A stretch of 64,000 nt of DNA from Caldicoprobacter algeriensis. GTDB lineage: Bacteria; Bacillota; Clostridia; Caldicoprobacterales; Caldicoprobacteraceae. Numbering within the stretch: the first letter of the stretch is position 1; each line of letters opens with the position of its first letter. Positions 19,322 through 29,660 of this stretch are shown here, in pieces. The notes beneath the pieces were generated by a model. The model made no database searches, was not told the origin of the DNA, and worked only from the letters and a program-made list of their open reading frames with translations. The translations under genes and the position numbers were made by a program. The stretch covers positions 1 to 64,000 of the forward strand of contig NZ_JAHUQD010000007.1 in the NCBI RefSeq assembly GCF_023838525.1, written 5' to 3'.

Positions 19322-22300
19322 ATGGGCGATTTTGTGCACTTGCACGTCCATACCGAATACAGCCTGCTGGATGGAGCGGCGCGAATACCTCATTTGCTTG
19401 ACAGGTGCAAAGAGCTGGGGATGTCCAGCATCGCCATAACCGACCACGGTGCTATGTACGGTGTGGTAGATTTTTACAGGGAGGCAAAAGAGCGCGGCAT
19501 ACATCCGGTAATAGGGTGTGAGGTCTATATAGCGCCCCGTTCCATGTATTACAAGGAAGCCCATACAGATAGCAACTATGCCCATCTGGTATTGCTGGCC
19601 GAGAATCAAAAAGGCTATCAAAACCTGGTCAAACTGGTTTCAATGGGATTTTTGGAGGGGTTTTATTACAAGCCGCGAATCGATTATGATGTGCTGGCGC
19701 AATACAGCGAGGGACTGATTGGCCTCAGCAGCTGTATGGCCGGGGATATCCCAAGGTTATTGCTCGGTGGCCAGTATAATCAGGCAAAAGAGCTGGCTCT
19801 GCGCCTTGAGGGGATTTTCGGGAAAGGAAATTTCTATTTAGAGCTGCAAAATCACGGGATAGAGCAGCAGCGCATTGTAAATGAAGGCCTTCTGGCCTTA
19901 AGCAGGGAGACAGGGATTCCTGTAGTAGTTACCAACGATGTCCATTATGTCGACAGGGAAGACGCTGAAGTTCACGATATACTGCTGTGCATACAGACGG
20001 GCAGCACCGTCGATGAACCTAATCGCATGAGATTTGAGACTGATCAATTTTATCTTAAATCCCCCGACGAGATGATGAATCTGTTTAAGGATTGTCCGGA
20101 GGGCATTGCCAACACGGTTGCCATAGCACAGCGGTGTAAGGTAGACTTTGATTTTAACACGATACATCTGCCAAAGTACGATGTGCCAGAAGGGTATACG
20201 GCGGCCGAGTACCTGAGGCATCTGTGCTATGAAGGGCTGAAAAGAAAGTATTCTCCGGTAACTCAGGAAGCAAAAGAACGCCTGGAATACGAGCTCAGCG
20301 TGATCGAGCAGATGGGCTATGTGGATTATTTTTTGATAGTATGGGATTTCATAAGATTTGCACGGGAGAGGGGAATTATGGTGGGCCCCGGCCGTGGGAG
20401 CGCGGCCGGCAGTATTGTGGCCTATGTTCTGGACATCACGCAGATCGATCCCCTGCGTTACAACCTGCTGTTTGAGCGTTTTTTAAATCCCGAAAGGGTT
20501 ACCATGCCCGACATAGACGTGGATTTCTGCTTTGAAAGGCGCCAGGAGGTAATAGACTACGTAACCGAGAAATACGGCAAGGATAAGGTGGCGCAAATCA
20601 TCACCTTTGGTACCATGGCAGCGCGGGCTGCAATAAGGGATGTAGGAAGGGCGCTCAACTTTTCCTATGCGGAAGTGGATAGGATCGCAAAGATGGTGCC
20701 TTTTGAGCTTGGCATGACAATCCAGCGGGCTTTAGAAACAAATCCCGAACTGAGGAAGCTTTACGAACAGGACTCGCGCGTTAAAAAGCTCATTGACACT
20801 TCGAGAAAGCTTGAAGGCCTGCCGCGGCATGCTTCAACCCATGCAGCAGGCGTGGTGATATCCAAGGAGCCTTTGACGAAATACGTTCCCTTACAAAAGA
20901 ACGACGATTGTATAACCACGCAGTTTGCCATGGGTACGCTGGAGCAGCTGGGGCTTTTAAAGATGGACTTCCTTGGCCTGCGCACCTTGACAGTTATAAG
21001 GGATACTCTAGAGCTTATCAAGGCCAATACGGGGAAAGAAGTGGACATCGAGAACATCCCCATGGATGACAAGGGGGTCTATGATATGCTGTCGGAAGGG
21101 GATACCGACGGCGTGTTCCAGCTGGAAAGTGCCGGGATGAGGCAGTTTCTTAAAGAGCTAAAGCCCAGCACTTTTGAAGATATAGTCGCAGGCATATCAC
21201 TTTATCGTCCTGGCCCCATGGACCAGATACCACAATATATCCATAACAAAAACCATCCAGAGGACATAGAGTATATACACGAATCGCTGGCTCCTGTGCT
21301 GGGCGTCACCTATGGTTGCATAGTATATCAGGAGCAGGTTATGCAGATCGTAAGGGACCTGGCTGGGTATTCGCTGGGGCGTTCCGACCTGGTCAGGCGG
21401 GCTATGGCCAAAAAGAAAGCCGAGATCATGGAAGAGGAGAGGCGCAACTTTATATACGGCCTTGAGGATGAAAATGGCAATGTGATAATACCTGGGGCTG
21501 TTAGAAGAGGTATCCCTGAAGACAAGGCTAACCGCATTTTTGATACCATGGCCGAGTTTGCAAAATATGCCTTCAACAAGTCGCATGCGGCTGCCTATGC
21601 GCTGGTTGCTTACAGGACGGCGTGGCTTAAATACCATTATCCGGTTGAATACATGGCTGCACTGATGACCAGCGTGATGAACAATACCGACAAGGTGGCC
21701 GCATATATTCAATACTGTAGGAAAAAGGGCATTGAGGTGCTGCCACCCGATGTAAACGAAAGCCATGCCAAATTTACGGTGGTGGGCAACAAGATAAGGT
21801 TTGGCCTAGCGGCTGTAAAAAATGTGGGCCTGGCGGCCATCGATGCCATTATAGAGGCAAGGAAAAAGAAAGGCAAGTTCAAGAGCTTTATCGACTTCTG
21901 CAGAAAGGTAGACGGCAGTGCAATTAACAAGAAGATGGTAGAGAGCCTTATAAAATGCGGGGCGTTTGACTCTCTGAAGGTTTACCGCTCGCAGTTGATG
22001 GCGGTTTATGAGAAGATACTGGACAGCATAAACCAGGAGCGAAGGAAAAATGTCGAAGGACAGCTTTCACTGTTCGAAACCAGTTATGAGTCAGAAATTG
22101 AAAAGTTGAACCATGACCCATTACCGCAGATAGAGGAATTCCCTTTAAAGGTCCGCCTCAATATGGAAAAAGAGGTGACGGGCATATATATAAGCGGACA
22201 TCCCTTAAGCGAGTTTAAGGATATACTGGATAACATGAATACCACCCTGGAATTTCGAGGGCTAAAGATACCAGAAGGCGAATCCGAACACGAGTCCATT

Positions 22301-22813
22301 ATGATAAACAGCGAACTTGCCGATGGTTCGCCGTTTACAATAGGCGGAATTATTGTGAACAAAAAGTTGAAAACCACTCGCAACGATGAGATAATGGCGT
22401 TTATCACGCTGGAGGATTTATACGGCAGCGTGGAGGTCATAGTTTTCCCGAGCGCATATGAAAAATACCGGCCGTTGCTTGAGGAGGACAGCGCGGTGAT
22501 AATAAATGGCAGGCTCAGCATCAGAGAAGATGAAGAGCCCAAAATTATATTGAATGAAGTACAGCCCCTTGTCAGCACTTCAAAAAATAAAAGGCTGTAT
22601 TTGAAGATTGAAAAAGGAAGCAAAATAGACATAAACCGGCAGATATGCCCCATTTTACGCCGATACCGCGGAAATATTCCCGTATATCTGTTTATAGAGG
22701 CGACGGGGAAAAAATTTCTGGCAAACAGGGACCTGTGGGTCGAAGGGCACCCTGAACTGTTAAAAGTTTTATCGGATGTTTTGGGACAAAACTGCGTAAA
22801 ATTAATAGGATAA
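19322..22813 (+). CDS. dnaE: DNA polymerase III alpha subunit DnaE
   Basis: The replicative/lagging-strand polymerase of low-GC Gram-positives that also encode PolC. In 1163 residues the order is PHP domain (VHLHVHTEYSLLDGAARI at 4-21, ITDHGAMYG), palm (GPGRGSAAGSIVAYVL, PDIDVDFC), fingers, tandem HhH (FIDFCRKVD region) and a C-terminal OB fold (FTIGGIIVNKKLKTTRN). No proofreading exonuclease insertion is present, as expected for DnaE. No intein or frame break is seen. It starts at ATG behind GGAGG. Confidence 0.97.
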   Translation: MGDFVHLHVHTEYSLLDGAARIPHLLDRCKELGMSSIAITDHGAMYGVVDFYREAKERGIHPVIGCEVYIAPRSMYYKEAHTDSNYAHLVLLAENQKGYQNLVKLVSMGFLEGFYYKPRIDYDVLAQYSEGLIGLSSCMAGDIPRLLLGGQYNQAKELALRLEGIFGKGNFYLELQNHGIEQQRIVNEGLLALSRETGIPVVVTNDVHYVDREDAEVHDILLCIQTGSTVDEPNRMRFETDQFYLKSPDEMMNLFKDCPEGIANTVAIAQRCKVDFDFNTIHLPKYDVPEGYTAAEYLRHLCYEGLKRKYSPVTQEAKERLEYELSVIEQMGYVDYFLIVWDFIRFARERGIMVGPGRGSAAGSIVAYVLDITQIDPLRYNLLFERFLNPERVTMPDIDVDFCFERRQEVIDYVTEKYGKDKVAQIITFGTMAARAAIRDVGRALNFSYAEVDRIAKMVPFELGMTIQRALETNPELRKLYEQDSRVKKLIDTSRKLEGLPRHASTHAAGVVISKEPLTKYVPLQKNDDCITTQFAMGTLEQLGLLKMDFLGLRTLTVIRDTLELIKANTGKEVDIENIPMDDKGVYDMLSEGDTDGVFQLESAGMRQFLKELKPSTFEDIVAGISLYRPGPMDQIPQYIHNKNHPEDIEYIHESLAPVLGVTYGCIVYQEQVMQIVRDLAGYSLGRSDLVRRAMAKKKAEIMEEERRNFIYGLEDENGNVIIPGAVRRGIPEDKANRIFDTMAEFAKYAFNKSHAAAYALVAYRTAWLKYHYPVEYMAALMTSVMNNTDKVAAYIQYCRKKGIEVLPPDVNESHAKFTVVGNKIRFGLAAVKNVGLAAIDAIIEARKKKGKFKSFIDFCRKVDGSAINKKMVESLIKCGAFDSLKVYRSQLMAVYEKILDSINQERRKNVEGQLSLFETSYESEIEKLNHDPLPQIEEFPLKVRLNMEKEVTGIYISGHPLSEFKDILDNMNTTLEFRGLKIPEGESEHESIMINSELADGSPFTIGGIIVNKKLKTTRNDEIMAFITLEDLYGSVEVIVFPSAYEKYRPLLEEDSAVIINGRLSIREDEEPKIILNEVQPLVSTSKNKRLYLKIEKGSKIDINRQICPILRRYRGNIPVYLFIEATGKKFLANRDLWVEGHPELLKVLSDVLGQNCVKLIG

Positions 22814-22847
22814 TGTTTAAAACTATCAAGCTTAAGGAGGGATAGCT

Positions 22848-23084
22848 ATGGATGACCAAGCTGTTCTTGGCGACTATATATGCGTTTTGGCGCAGGAAGA
22901 CGGGGTAAGCATTATTGGCATGACCAGAGGCAAAGATACCAAGTTTCATCACACCGAGAAGCTGGATAAAGGCGAGGTGATGATAGCACAGTTTACCGAG
23001 AACACCTCGGCTATTAAGATACGGGGCAAAGCGAGGATTTTGACCAAATACGGAGAGCTGATATCCGGCAGGGACCAGGATTGA
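22848..23084 (+). CDS. mtrB: Tryptophan RNA-binding attenuation protein (TRAP)
   Basis: 78 residues closely matching Bacillus TRAP along the whole length: [36 protein letters not shown] and [10 protein letters not shown]. The residues that contact GAG/UAG triplets in Bacillus (Lys37, Lys56, Arg58) are matched by the Lys of EKLDKG and the Lys/Arg of AIKIRG. TRAP forms an 11-mer ring that binds RNA when loaded with tryptophan and controls trp genes. Here it lies between dnaE and pfkA rather than beside folE (mtrA) as in Bacillus. The ribosome binding site is AAGGAGGGA. No trp operon is in the window; a possible target leader is at 36505-36592. Confidence 0.92.
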   Translation: MDDQAVLGDYICVLAQEDGVSIIGMTRGKDTKFHHTEKLDKGEVMIAQFTENTSAIKIRGKARILTKYGELISGRDQD

Positions 23085-23112
23085 CTGTCTCCCCAAGAAG
23101 GAGGACCTTGCA

Positions 23113-23313
23113 ATGTGGGTGGTAGTGTATATGGCCCAGGGTAAGGAGATGTCCGAAAAGATAGGGGATCTCTTGACAAAAGAAGGGTTTTTGATTAAGA
23201 TAAAACCCATATACAAAAATGTTGCGCCCGAGAACAATTATTATAAGATAATGGTTCCGAAGTCTGAAGCAAGCGAAGCTCATAAGGTATTGATGGAAAA
23301 TAAGTATTTGTAA
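23113..23313 (+). CDS. Small conserved protein, DUF2007-like
   Basis: A 66-residue soluble protein with an alpha-beta pattern (WVVVYMAQGKEMSEKIGDLLTKEGF, YYKIMVPKSEASEAHKVL) of the kind seen in signal-transducing DUF2007-like proteins. I recall small proteins of this type between dnaE and pfkA in clostridia, sometimes mis-annotated as glutamate decarboxylase; no such activity is credible at this size. Its function is unknown. The ribosome binding site is AAGGAGGA. Confidence 0.7.
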   Translation: MWVVVYMAQGKEMSEKIGDLLTKEGFLIKIKPIYKNVAPENNYYKIMVPKSEASEAHKVLMENKYL

Positions 23314-23369
23314 GGCGTGTTGCATATAGAAACCTGCGAAAGAAATTGTATATTTATTCTATTCCATGA

Positions 23370-24347
<978 letters not shown>

Positions 24348-24393
24348 TTTGCACTAACTTATAATGTTATCTGTGTTTTTTGGAGATGATACG

Positions 24394-24813
24394 ATGCCTG
24401 CAGTTGATACAAAGATTAGAGTTCGGTATAAAGAGACTGATAGAATGGGTGTGGTTCATCATTCAAATTATTACACCTGGTTTGAGATTGGAAGAAGCGA
24501 ATACATGCGTGCAAGAGGCATGACCTACCGCAGCATGGAAGAAAAAGGGTGGATGTTGCCGGTTATAGAAACCCGATGTTTTTACAAGCAACCAGCCAAG
24601 TATGACGATACTGTTATGGTACGCACACGCATGGCTGATTTCAAGGGTGTAAGGTTGAAGATGGAATATGAAGTGATAAGGGAAGAGGATGGTGCATTGC
24701 TGGCAAAAGGTTATACGGTGCATGCCATCACAGACGCAAACTTTAAGCCTGTTAATATAAAGAAAGCAGACCCTGAGCTGTATAGATTTTTTATGGAATG
24801 TTTGGAGAGGTGA
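24394..24813 (+). CDS. Acyl-CoA thioesterase, YbgC/FcbC family
   Basis: A hotdog-fold thioesterase of about 139 residues: VRYKETDRMGVVHHSNYYTWFEIGR carries the catalytic Asp/Glu-Thr-Asp-x3-VVH-x-NY pattern of the 4-hydroxybenzoyl-CoA thioesterase family. I place the start at ATG 24394 (MPAVDTKIRV), with GGAG about 8 nt upstream; an in-frame ATG at 24364 would add a poor extension. The substrate is unknown. The asparaginase gene begins 5 bp after the stop. Confidence 0.82.
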   Translation: MPAVDTKIRVRYKETDRMGVVHHSNYYTWFEIGRSEYMRARGMTYRSMEEKGWMLPVIETRCFYKQPAKYDDTVMVRTRMADFKGVRLKMEYEVIREEDGALLAKGYTVHAITDANFKPVNIKKADPELYRFFMECLER

Positions 24814-24818
24814 ATGAT

Positions 24819-25766
24819 TTGAGCGAGGTATTGGTTGAAGAATACAGAGGGGAAATAGTGGAAAATGTGCACAGGGGATTTATATGCGGCATTTCGGATA
24901 GCGGCGAGGTGATCTATTCAGTAGGGGAACCTGAGCGGGTAACCTTTATGCGCTCCACAGCCAAACCTATTCAAGCCATTCCGGTATTTAAGCTGGGTTT
25001 GATTGAAAAGTATGGGCTGGAGGGAAGGGAAGCCGCAATACTCTCCGCATCTCATATGGCTGAACCCTTCCATATAGAGGTGCTTGAATCTATAATGAAT
25101 AAGACGGGCATTCCGGAGGACCTGTTGATATGCAGCGCCGAGCCCAGGAGAATATATCACAACTGCGCGGGCAAGCATTTGGGGATATTGATGCTGTGCA
25201 AAGAGCTGGGATATAAAATGGAGGATTACTGGAGCATCGATCACCCCGTTCAGCAGCTCATTAAGGAGCACATTGCTATAATCTCCGGTTATCCTGAAGA
25301 GGATATCCAGATTGGAGTCGATGGTTGCGGCGTTCCGGTCTTTGCTATGCCCCTTATTTTCATTGCCAATGCATATCTCAGACTGGCCTGTCCTGACCTT
25401 ATTAGGGATGCGCAGATTAGATCCGCTGTGGAAAATATAACCAGGCTTATGAATGCTTATCCCGAAATGATAGCCGGCACCAATCGCGTTTGTTCTCTGC
25501 TGCTGCAAGACGACAACATAGTGGCCAAAGGGGGAGCCATGGGGGTTTATTGTTTTGGCCTTAAGAAAGAGAGGCTGGGCTTTGTGCTTAAAATTGAGGA
25601 TGGCTCTTCTGACGAGTGGGGTATCATCATTACAGCCATACTTGAGCAAATCGGCTATGACAACAAGGATACCATTCAGAGGCTAAGGAAAGCCTTCCCC
25701 GATGAGATCAAAAATGATAACGGCAGGATAGTTGGAGTTCGCAAGGTGAAATTTCGACTGGGATAA
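24819..25766 (+). CDS. Asparaginase (L-asparaginase II / rhizobial-type family)
   Basis: About 315 residues of the asparaginase II family, unrelated to the AnsA/AnsB fold. Motifs: MRSTAKPIQAIPV, the SASH of LSASHMAEPFH, NCAGKHLGILMLCKELGY, GVDGCGVPVFAMPL and AKGGAMGVY. It deamidates asparagine to aspartate, although some homologs act on other substrates. The start is TTG 24819, 8 nt after GGAGAGG; the in-frame ATG at 24798 lies inside the thioesterase gene and before that site. It shares an operon with the thioesterase. Confidence 0.85.
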   Translation: MSEVLVEEYRGEIVENVHRGFICGISDSGEVIYSVGEPERVTFMRSTAKPIQAIPVFKLGLIEKYGLEGREAAILSASHMAEPFHIEVLESIMNKTGIPEDLLICSAEPRRIYHNCAGKHLGILMLCKELGYKMEDYWSIDHPVQQLIKEHIAIISGYPEEDIQIGVDGCGVPVFAMPLIFIANAYLRLACPDLIRDAQIRSAVENITRLMNAYPEMIAGTNRVCSLLLQDDNIVAKGGAMGVYCFGLKKERLGFVLKIEDGSSDEWGIIITAILEQIGYDNKDTIQRLRKAFPDEIKNDNGRIVGVRKVKFRLG

Positions 25767-25913
25767 ATAGTATGGCTTTAGGCGGTTAAAGATTATATGA
25801 AGATGGCTTTAAACAGCTCCATAATTTTATCATATGGTGGTTGGTAGTTCGCGTGGGGCTGTTTGGAGGAAATGAACAAAATCATTTTTAATTAAAGATG
25901 GGGGGTAAATAAC

Positions 25914-26786
25914 GTGAAGCTGGGGGTCAGTTCCTACAGCTACAGCCGCTGTAAGTTAAATTCGCTAGAGGTGCTAAAAAAAGCGAAGGAGATGGGGTTT
26001 GAGGCGGTAGAGTTTGCCGGCTTATCTGCTCCACCAGAGGGCGAGACTTTGCTTACATATGCCGCAAGGGTAAAAGAAGAGGCTGAAAAGCTCGGTATCA
26101 AAATTATAAACTATGCCGTGTCTGCCGATTTTATTAACGGTTCAAACGGTGACCTGAACAAGGAGATAGAAAGGGTAAAGGAAGAGGTCAAGGTTGCAAA
26201 GGCTCTAGGAGTGCCATGCATGCGCCATGATGCCACCTGGGGATTCCCAAAAGAATACCGTGGTGCCAGAGGATTTGACGATGCTTTGCCTAGGTTGGCA
26301 GAGGGATGCCGGGCGGTCACTGAGTTTGCCCAGGAGCTTGGGATTAAGACTACGGTGGAAAACCACGGATTTTTCTGCCAGGACAGCGATCGAGTTGAGA
26401 AGTTGATAAATGCCGTAAATCATCCTAACTTTGGAGTGCTATTGGATATCGGGAATTTCCTATGTGCAGATGAGGATCCGGTAAAGGCAGTTGGAAGGTT
26501 GCTTCCTTACGTCTTTCACGTACATGTGAAGGACTTCCATGTAAAGTCAGGCATGCTTCCAAATCCAGGGAAAGGATGGTTTAAATCCAGAGGTGGCAAT
26601 TATCTTCGCGGTGCCATCATAGGGCATGGGGATGTGCCGGTTGTTCAGTGCTTGAATCTATTGAAAAGTGCAGGGTATAATGGATTTTTGTCCATTGAAT
26701 TTGAGGGTATTGAAGATCCCATTACCGGCATTGCAATAGGAGCAGAAAATCTAAAGCGTTATGTTGAAGATATAATGAGAGCATAA
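25914..26786 (+). CDS. Sugar phosphate isomerase/epimerase (xylose isomerase-like TIM barrel)
   Basis: A 290-residue AP endonuclease family 2 barrel: KLGVSSYSYSR at the start, a middle VENHGFF (metal-binding Glu), LLDIGNFLC, HVHVKDFH and LSIEFEG at the end, the usual four metal ligands of these isomerases. It starts at GTG behind GGGGGGTAA. It is monocistronic as far as can be seen, so the sugar substrate is open. Confidence 0.82.
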   Translation: MKLGVSSYSYSRCKLNSLEVLKKAKEMGFEAVEFAGLSAPPEGETLLTYAARVKEEAEKLGIKIINYAVSADFINGSNGDLNKEIERVKEEVKVAKALGVPCMRHDATWGFPKEYRGARGFDDALPRLAEGCRAVTEFAQELGIKTTVENHGFFCQDSDRVEKLINAVNHPNFGVLLDIGNFLCADEDPVKAVGRLLPYVFHVHVKDFHVKSGMLPNPGKGWFKSRGGNYLRGAIIGHGDVPVVQCLNLLKSAGYNGFLSIEFEGIEDPITGIAIGAENLKRYVEDIMRA

Positions 26787-26880
26787 ATGATTGTAAAAGT
26801 AAGCCTGATGGGTAACAGTTCCTTACTTCCCTGAATATATTGTAGTAAAATAGTAACGCAAAAGGGGAGGTAATGGAACG

Positions 26881-27762
26881 ATGGAATACCCTATGGGCTA
26901 TTATGCTTTGCAGCAATGTCCTCCTGGTACTATGCCTTATACCATCAGGCCGGGAGATACTTTCTTTTCTCTTGCGAGAAGGTTTAATACAACGGTAGCC
27001 GCAATTATTTCTGCCAATCCGGGGGTTGACCCTAATCGTTTGCAGATTGGCCAGAGAATATGCATACCTATGCAGCCGCAATTTCCGCCCTGTCCCGAAG
27101 GGAATTTCTACACCATTAGGCCGGGAGATACTTTGTTTGCGATTTCACGTCGTTTTAATGTTTCTGTTGATGATCTCATTGAAGCTAACCCGGGTATTGA
27201 TCCTCAGAATTTGAGGGTAGGGCAGGTTATCTGCATACCGTTGGCTGTTCCCTCGCCAGTATGTCCACCGGGAACGTTTGTGTATACCATCAGGGCTGGA
27301 GACACGTTTTTCTCTCTTGCAAGAAGATTCAATACCACTGTTGAGGCTTTGATTGCAGCCAATCCGGGTGTAGATCCAGAAGGTCTGCTGATTGGTCAGA
27401 GGATATGCATACCGACCGCTGTATCACCTGTATGCCCGGCTGGTACTACGCCATATATAATAAGAGCGGGTGATACCTTCTTCAGTCTTGCAAGGAGGTT
27501 TAACACTACTGTAGAAGCCATCATAGCAGCCAACCCTGGTGTAGACCCCAACAGGCTACAGATAGGCCAGAGGATATGTATACCAATAGCTGCGCCGTCC
27601 GGATGCCCTGCCGGTACTATGCCGTATATAATAAGGGCAGGTGATACCTTCTTCAGTCTTGCCAGGAGGTTCAACACCACCGTTGAGGCTATCATAGCAG
27701 CCAATCCGGGTGTGGACCCCAACAGGCTACAGATAGGTCAAAGGATTTGCATACCAACATAG
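26881..27762 (+). CDS. Five-LysM-repeat protein (spore coat/cortex type)
   Basis: 293 residues consisting almost only of five LysM domains of about 45 residues separated by short Pro/Cys linkers (CPPGT, CPEGN, CPPGT, CPAGT, CPAGT). Each reads PYIIRAGDTFFSLARRFN-type, ANPGVDP, and ends IGQRICIP. There is no signal peptide, which fits mother-cell proteins of the SafA/coat type rather than a secreted hydrolase; LysM binds GlcNAc polymers. Repeats 4 and 5 are nearly identical in DNA, a recent duplication. It starts at ATG behind GGGGAGG; a terminator follows. Confidence 0.85.
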   Translation: MEYPMGYYALQQCPPGTMPYTIRPGDTFFSLARRFNTTVAAIISANPGVDPNRLQIGQRICIPMQPQFPPCPEGNFYTIRPGDTLFAISRRFNVSVDDLIEANPGIDPQNLRVGQVICIPLAVPSPVCPPGTFVYTIRAGDTFFSLARRFNTTVEALIAANPGVDPEGLLIGQRICIPTAVSPVCPAGTTPYIIRAGDTFFSLARRFNTTVEAIIAANPGVDPNRLQIGQRICIPIAAPSGCPAGTMPYIIRAGDTFFSLARRFNTTVEAIIAANPGVDPNRLQIGQRICIPT

Positions 27763-27780
27763 AAGGTTTAAGCTTAGAAG

Positions 27781-27812
27781 AGGGCTAGCATTGTCCATGT
27801 TAGCCCTTTTTG
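27781..27812 (+). terminator. Terminator after the LysM gene
   Basis: AGGGCTAGCAT and ATGTTAGCCCT (27781-27807) form an 11-bp stem with one G-U pair and a 5-nt loop, followed by TTTTTG. Confidence 0.85.
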
Positions 27813-27962
27813 TATTAATGTAATGTGTATTTAAATTAAGGATGAATTTGCGGGATGGATTATGGTAAAATAACCTTGAGACCAAAGGTTCTGGTGAGAT
27901 GACCATAAAATATCAGGTATTTAATAATACTTAGATAATACTAGGATAGGGTGAACTGTTAG

Positions 27963-29363
27963 ATGATGAAACAAAAAAATATACCAGTTAAAGAAAACCA
28001 GGAATATGAAATGAATGTTGACGACATAAGCGTCGATGGAGAGGGCATAGGACGCATAGATGGATTTACCATGTTTGTAGAAGGCGCACTGCCTGGTGAG
28101 AGAGTCAGGATCAGAGCTGTGAAAGTAGGCAGGAACTATGGATATGGTGAGCTATTGAAGATAATCATTCCCTCTCCAGATAGGATGCTTCCACCATGCC
28201 CTTATGCAAAAAGATGCGGTGGGTGTTCTCTTCAGCACCTTTCATACAATCGCCAGCTTGAGTTTAAGACCCGCAGGGTGCGTGATGCTTTAGAGCGCAT
28301 AGGGAAAATTACATGCCTAAAAATACACGACACTATCGGCATGCAGCAACCCTGGAGATACCGCAATAAGGCCCAGTTTCCTGTAGGAATGACTGGCGGT
28401 TCACTATCTATTGGTTTCTTTGTACCTAGAAGCCATGATATTGTTGATATAGATAGGTGCATCATTAATCATCAAGTCAACGATAGGGTTATCGAGATTA
28501 CAAGAGAATTCATAGAAAAGTATAATGTCCCTGTATATGATGAGCATGCTCATCAGGGAATTATCCGTCATGTTGTAACTAAGGTGGGATTTAAAACTGG
28601 ACAGCTTATGGTGGTCATTGTAACAAATGGGAGATACCTGCCCTACAAGGACAAGCTGGTTGAGCTTTTAAGGAACAATATACCAGGTATAACCGGCATT
28701 GTACAGAACATAAATTCAAAAAAGACCAATGTAATATTGGGCGATGAGAATATTACTCTGTGGGGACAAGGATATATAGTTGACATATTGGCCGGGTTAA
28801 CCTTTAAGATATCGCCGCTTTCATTTTTTCAGGTAAATCCGGCACAAACAGAGATTTTGTACAGCAAAGCACTGGAATACGCCGGTTTAACGGGTAGGGA
28901 AACTGTTATAGACCTGTACAGCGGAATAGGGACCATTTCGCTCTTTCTGGCGCGCAATGCTGCAAAGGTATATGGTATAGAGGAAGTGTCCCAGGCGGTA
29001 CAGGATGCATGGGAAAATGCCAGAATAAACGGTATTGCAAACGTTGAGTTTATAACCGGAAAATCTGAAGAAGTCATCCCGAAGCTGGTGGATTCTGGTT
29101 TGCGTGCCGATGTAGTGGTGCTCGACCCACCCAGAAAAGGATGTGAGGATGAGGTGCTGGAGGCTTTAGTGCGTATGGCACCACGGAGGATTGTGTATGT
29201 TTCATGCAATCCAGCAACCCTTGCAAGGGATTTGAAGCTTTTAACTGAGCAGGAATATAAGGTGATTGAGGTGCAGCCGGTGGACATGTTCCCGCATACG
29301 ACGCATGTGGAATGTGTAGCGTTGGTTACAAGGACGAAATATGATATACTTAAATCAGCGTAA
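27963..29363 (+). CDS. rlmD: 23S rRNA (uracil-5-)-methyltransferase, RlmD/RumA family
   Basis: A 466-residue SAM-dependent RNA methyltransferase. The N-terminal TRAM domain (about 10-70, DGEGIGRIDGFTMFVEGALPGE) is followed by Fe-S cysteines (CPYAKRCGGCSLQHL), then the Rossmann domain with DLYSGIGTISLFLA, VVLDPPRKGC and the catalytic YVSCNPATLARDL. Bacillus has close paralogs for U747 and U1939, and the target cannot be told here. The start is ATG 27963 or 27966. It is the last intact gene before a decayed island. Confidence 0.92.
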   Translation: MMKQKNIPVKENQEYEMNVDDISVDGEGIGRIDGFTMFVEGALPGERVRIRAVKVGRNYGYGELLKIIIPSPDRMLPPCPYAKRCGGCSLQHLSYNRQLEFKTRRVRDALERIGKITCLKIHDTIGMQQPWRYRNKAQFPVGMTGGSLSIGFFVPRSHDIVDIDRCIINHQVNDRVIEITREFIEKYNVPVYDEHAHQGIIRHVVTKVGFKTGQLMVVIVTNGRYLPYKDKLVELLRNNIPGITGIVQNINSKKTNVILGDENITLWGQGYIVDILAGLTFKISPLSFFQVNPAQTEILYSKALEYAGLTGRETVIDLYSGIGTISLFLARNAAKVYGIEEVSQAVQDAWENARINGIANVEFITGKSEEVIPKLVDSGLRADVVVLDPPRKGCEDEVLEALVRMAPRRIVYVSCNPATLARDLKLLTEQEYKVIEVQPVDMFPHTTHVECVALVTRTKYDILKSA

Positions 29364-29381
29364 AAAAATGGTGGTGGTATA

Positions 29382-29468
29382 TTGGGTAGTAAAAAGATTC
29401 TTTGGTTTTTCTTAGGAGCAGCTTGTTTTATAATTTCACAGCCGATGTTGAGATTGCCGATCATATGA
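29382..29468 (+). pseudogene. Truncated hydrophobic ORF, possible membrane-protease N-terminus
   Basis: TTG at 29382 opens a 28-codon frame (MGSKKILWFFLGAACFIISQ, then PMLRLPII) that looks like the first transmembrane helix of a longer membrane protein, perhaps a CPBP-type protease, and then stops. Open stretches in other frames follow to about 29575 (for example VETGMIKPGIIVFPAMFDVG) without a start. I read 29364-29650 as decayed coding sequence. Confidence 0.35.
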
Positions 29469-29660
29469 GTCCTATTGCAAGTTATCATAAAAAAGTTGAA
29501 ACGGGCATGATAAAGCCAGGTATTATTGTTTTTCCTGCGATGTTTGACGTGGGTAATGGGAGGACTTAATAAATGCTCACAAATCCTGAGTTATTTGACT
29601 TTTTTGCCCAAAGTTTATAACAACTGGTACGATTTATTGGAGAGGTAAAATGAGCTGTCC

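Noticed and set aside
24918-25649. 243-codon minus-strand ORF
   Set aside because: Antisense to the asparaginase gene; His/Cys/Tyr-rich composition is typical of a shadow frame.
26930-27760. CRISPR-like regular repeats
   Set aside because: The period of about 145 bp encodes LysM domains; no short spacers or palindromic repeats.
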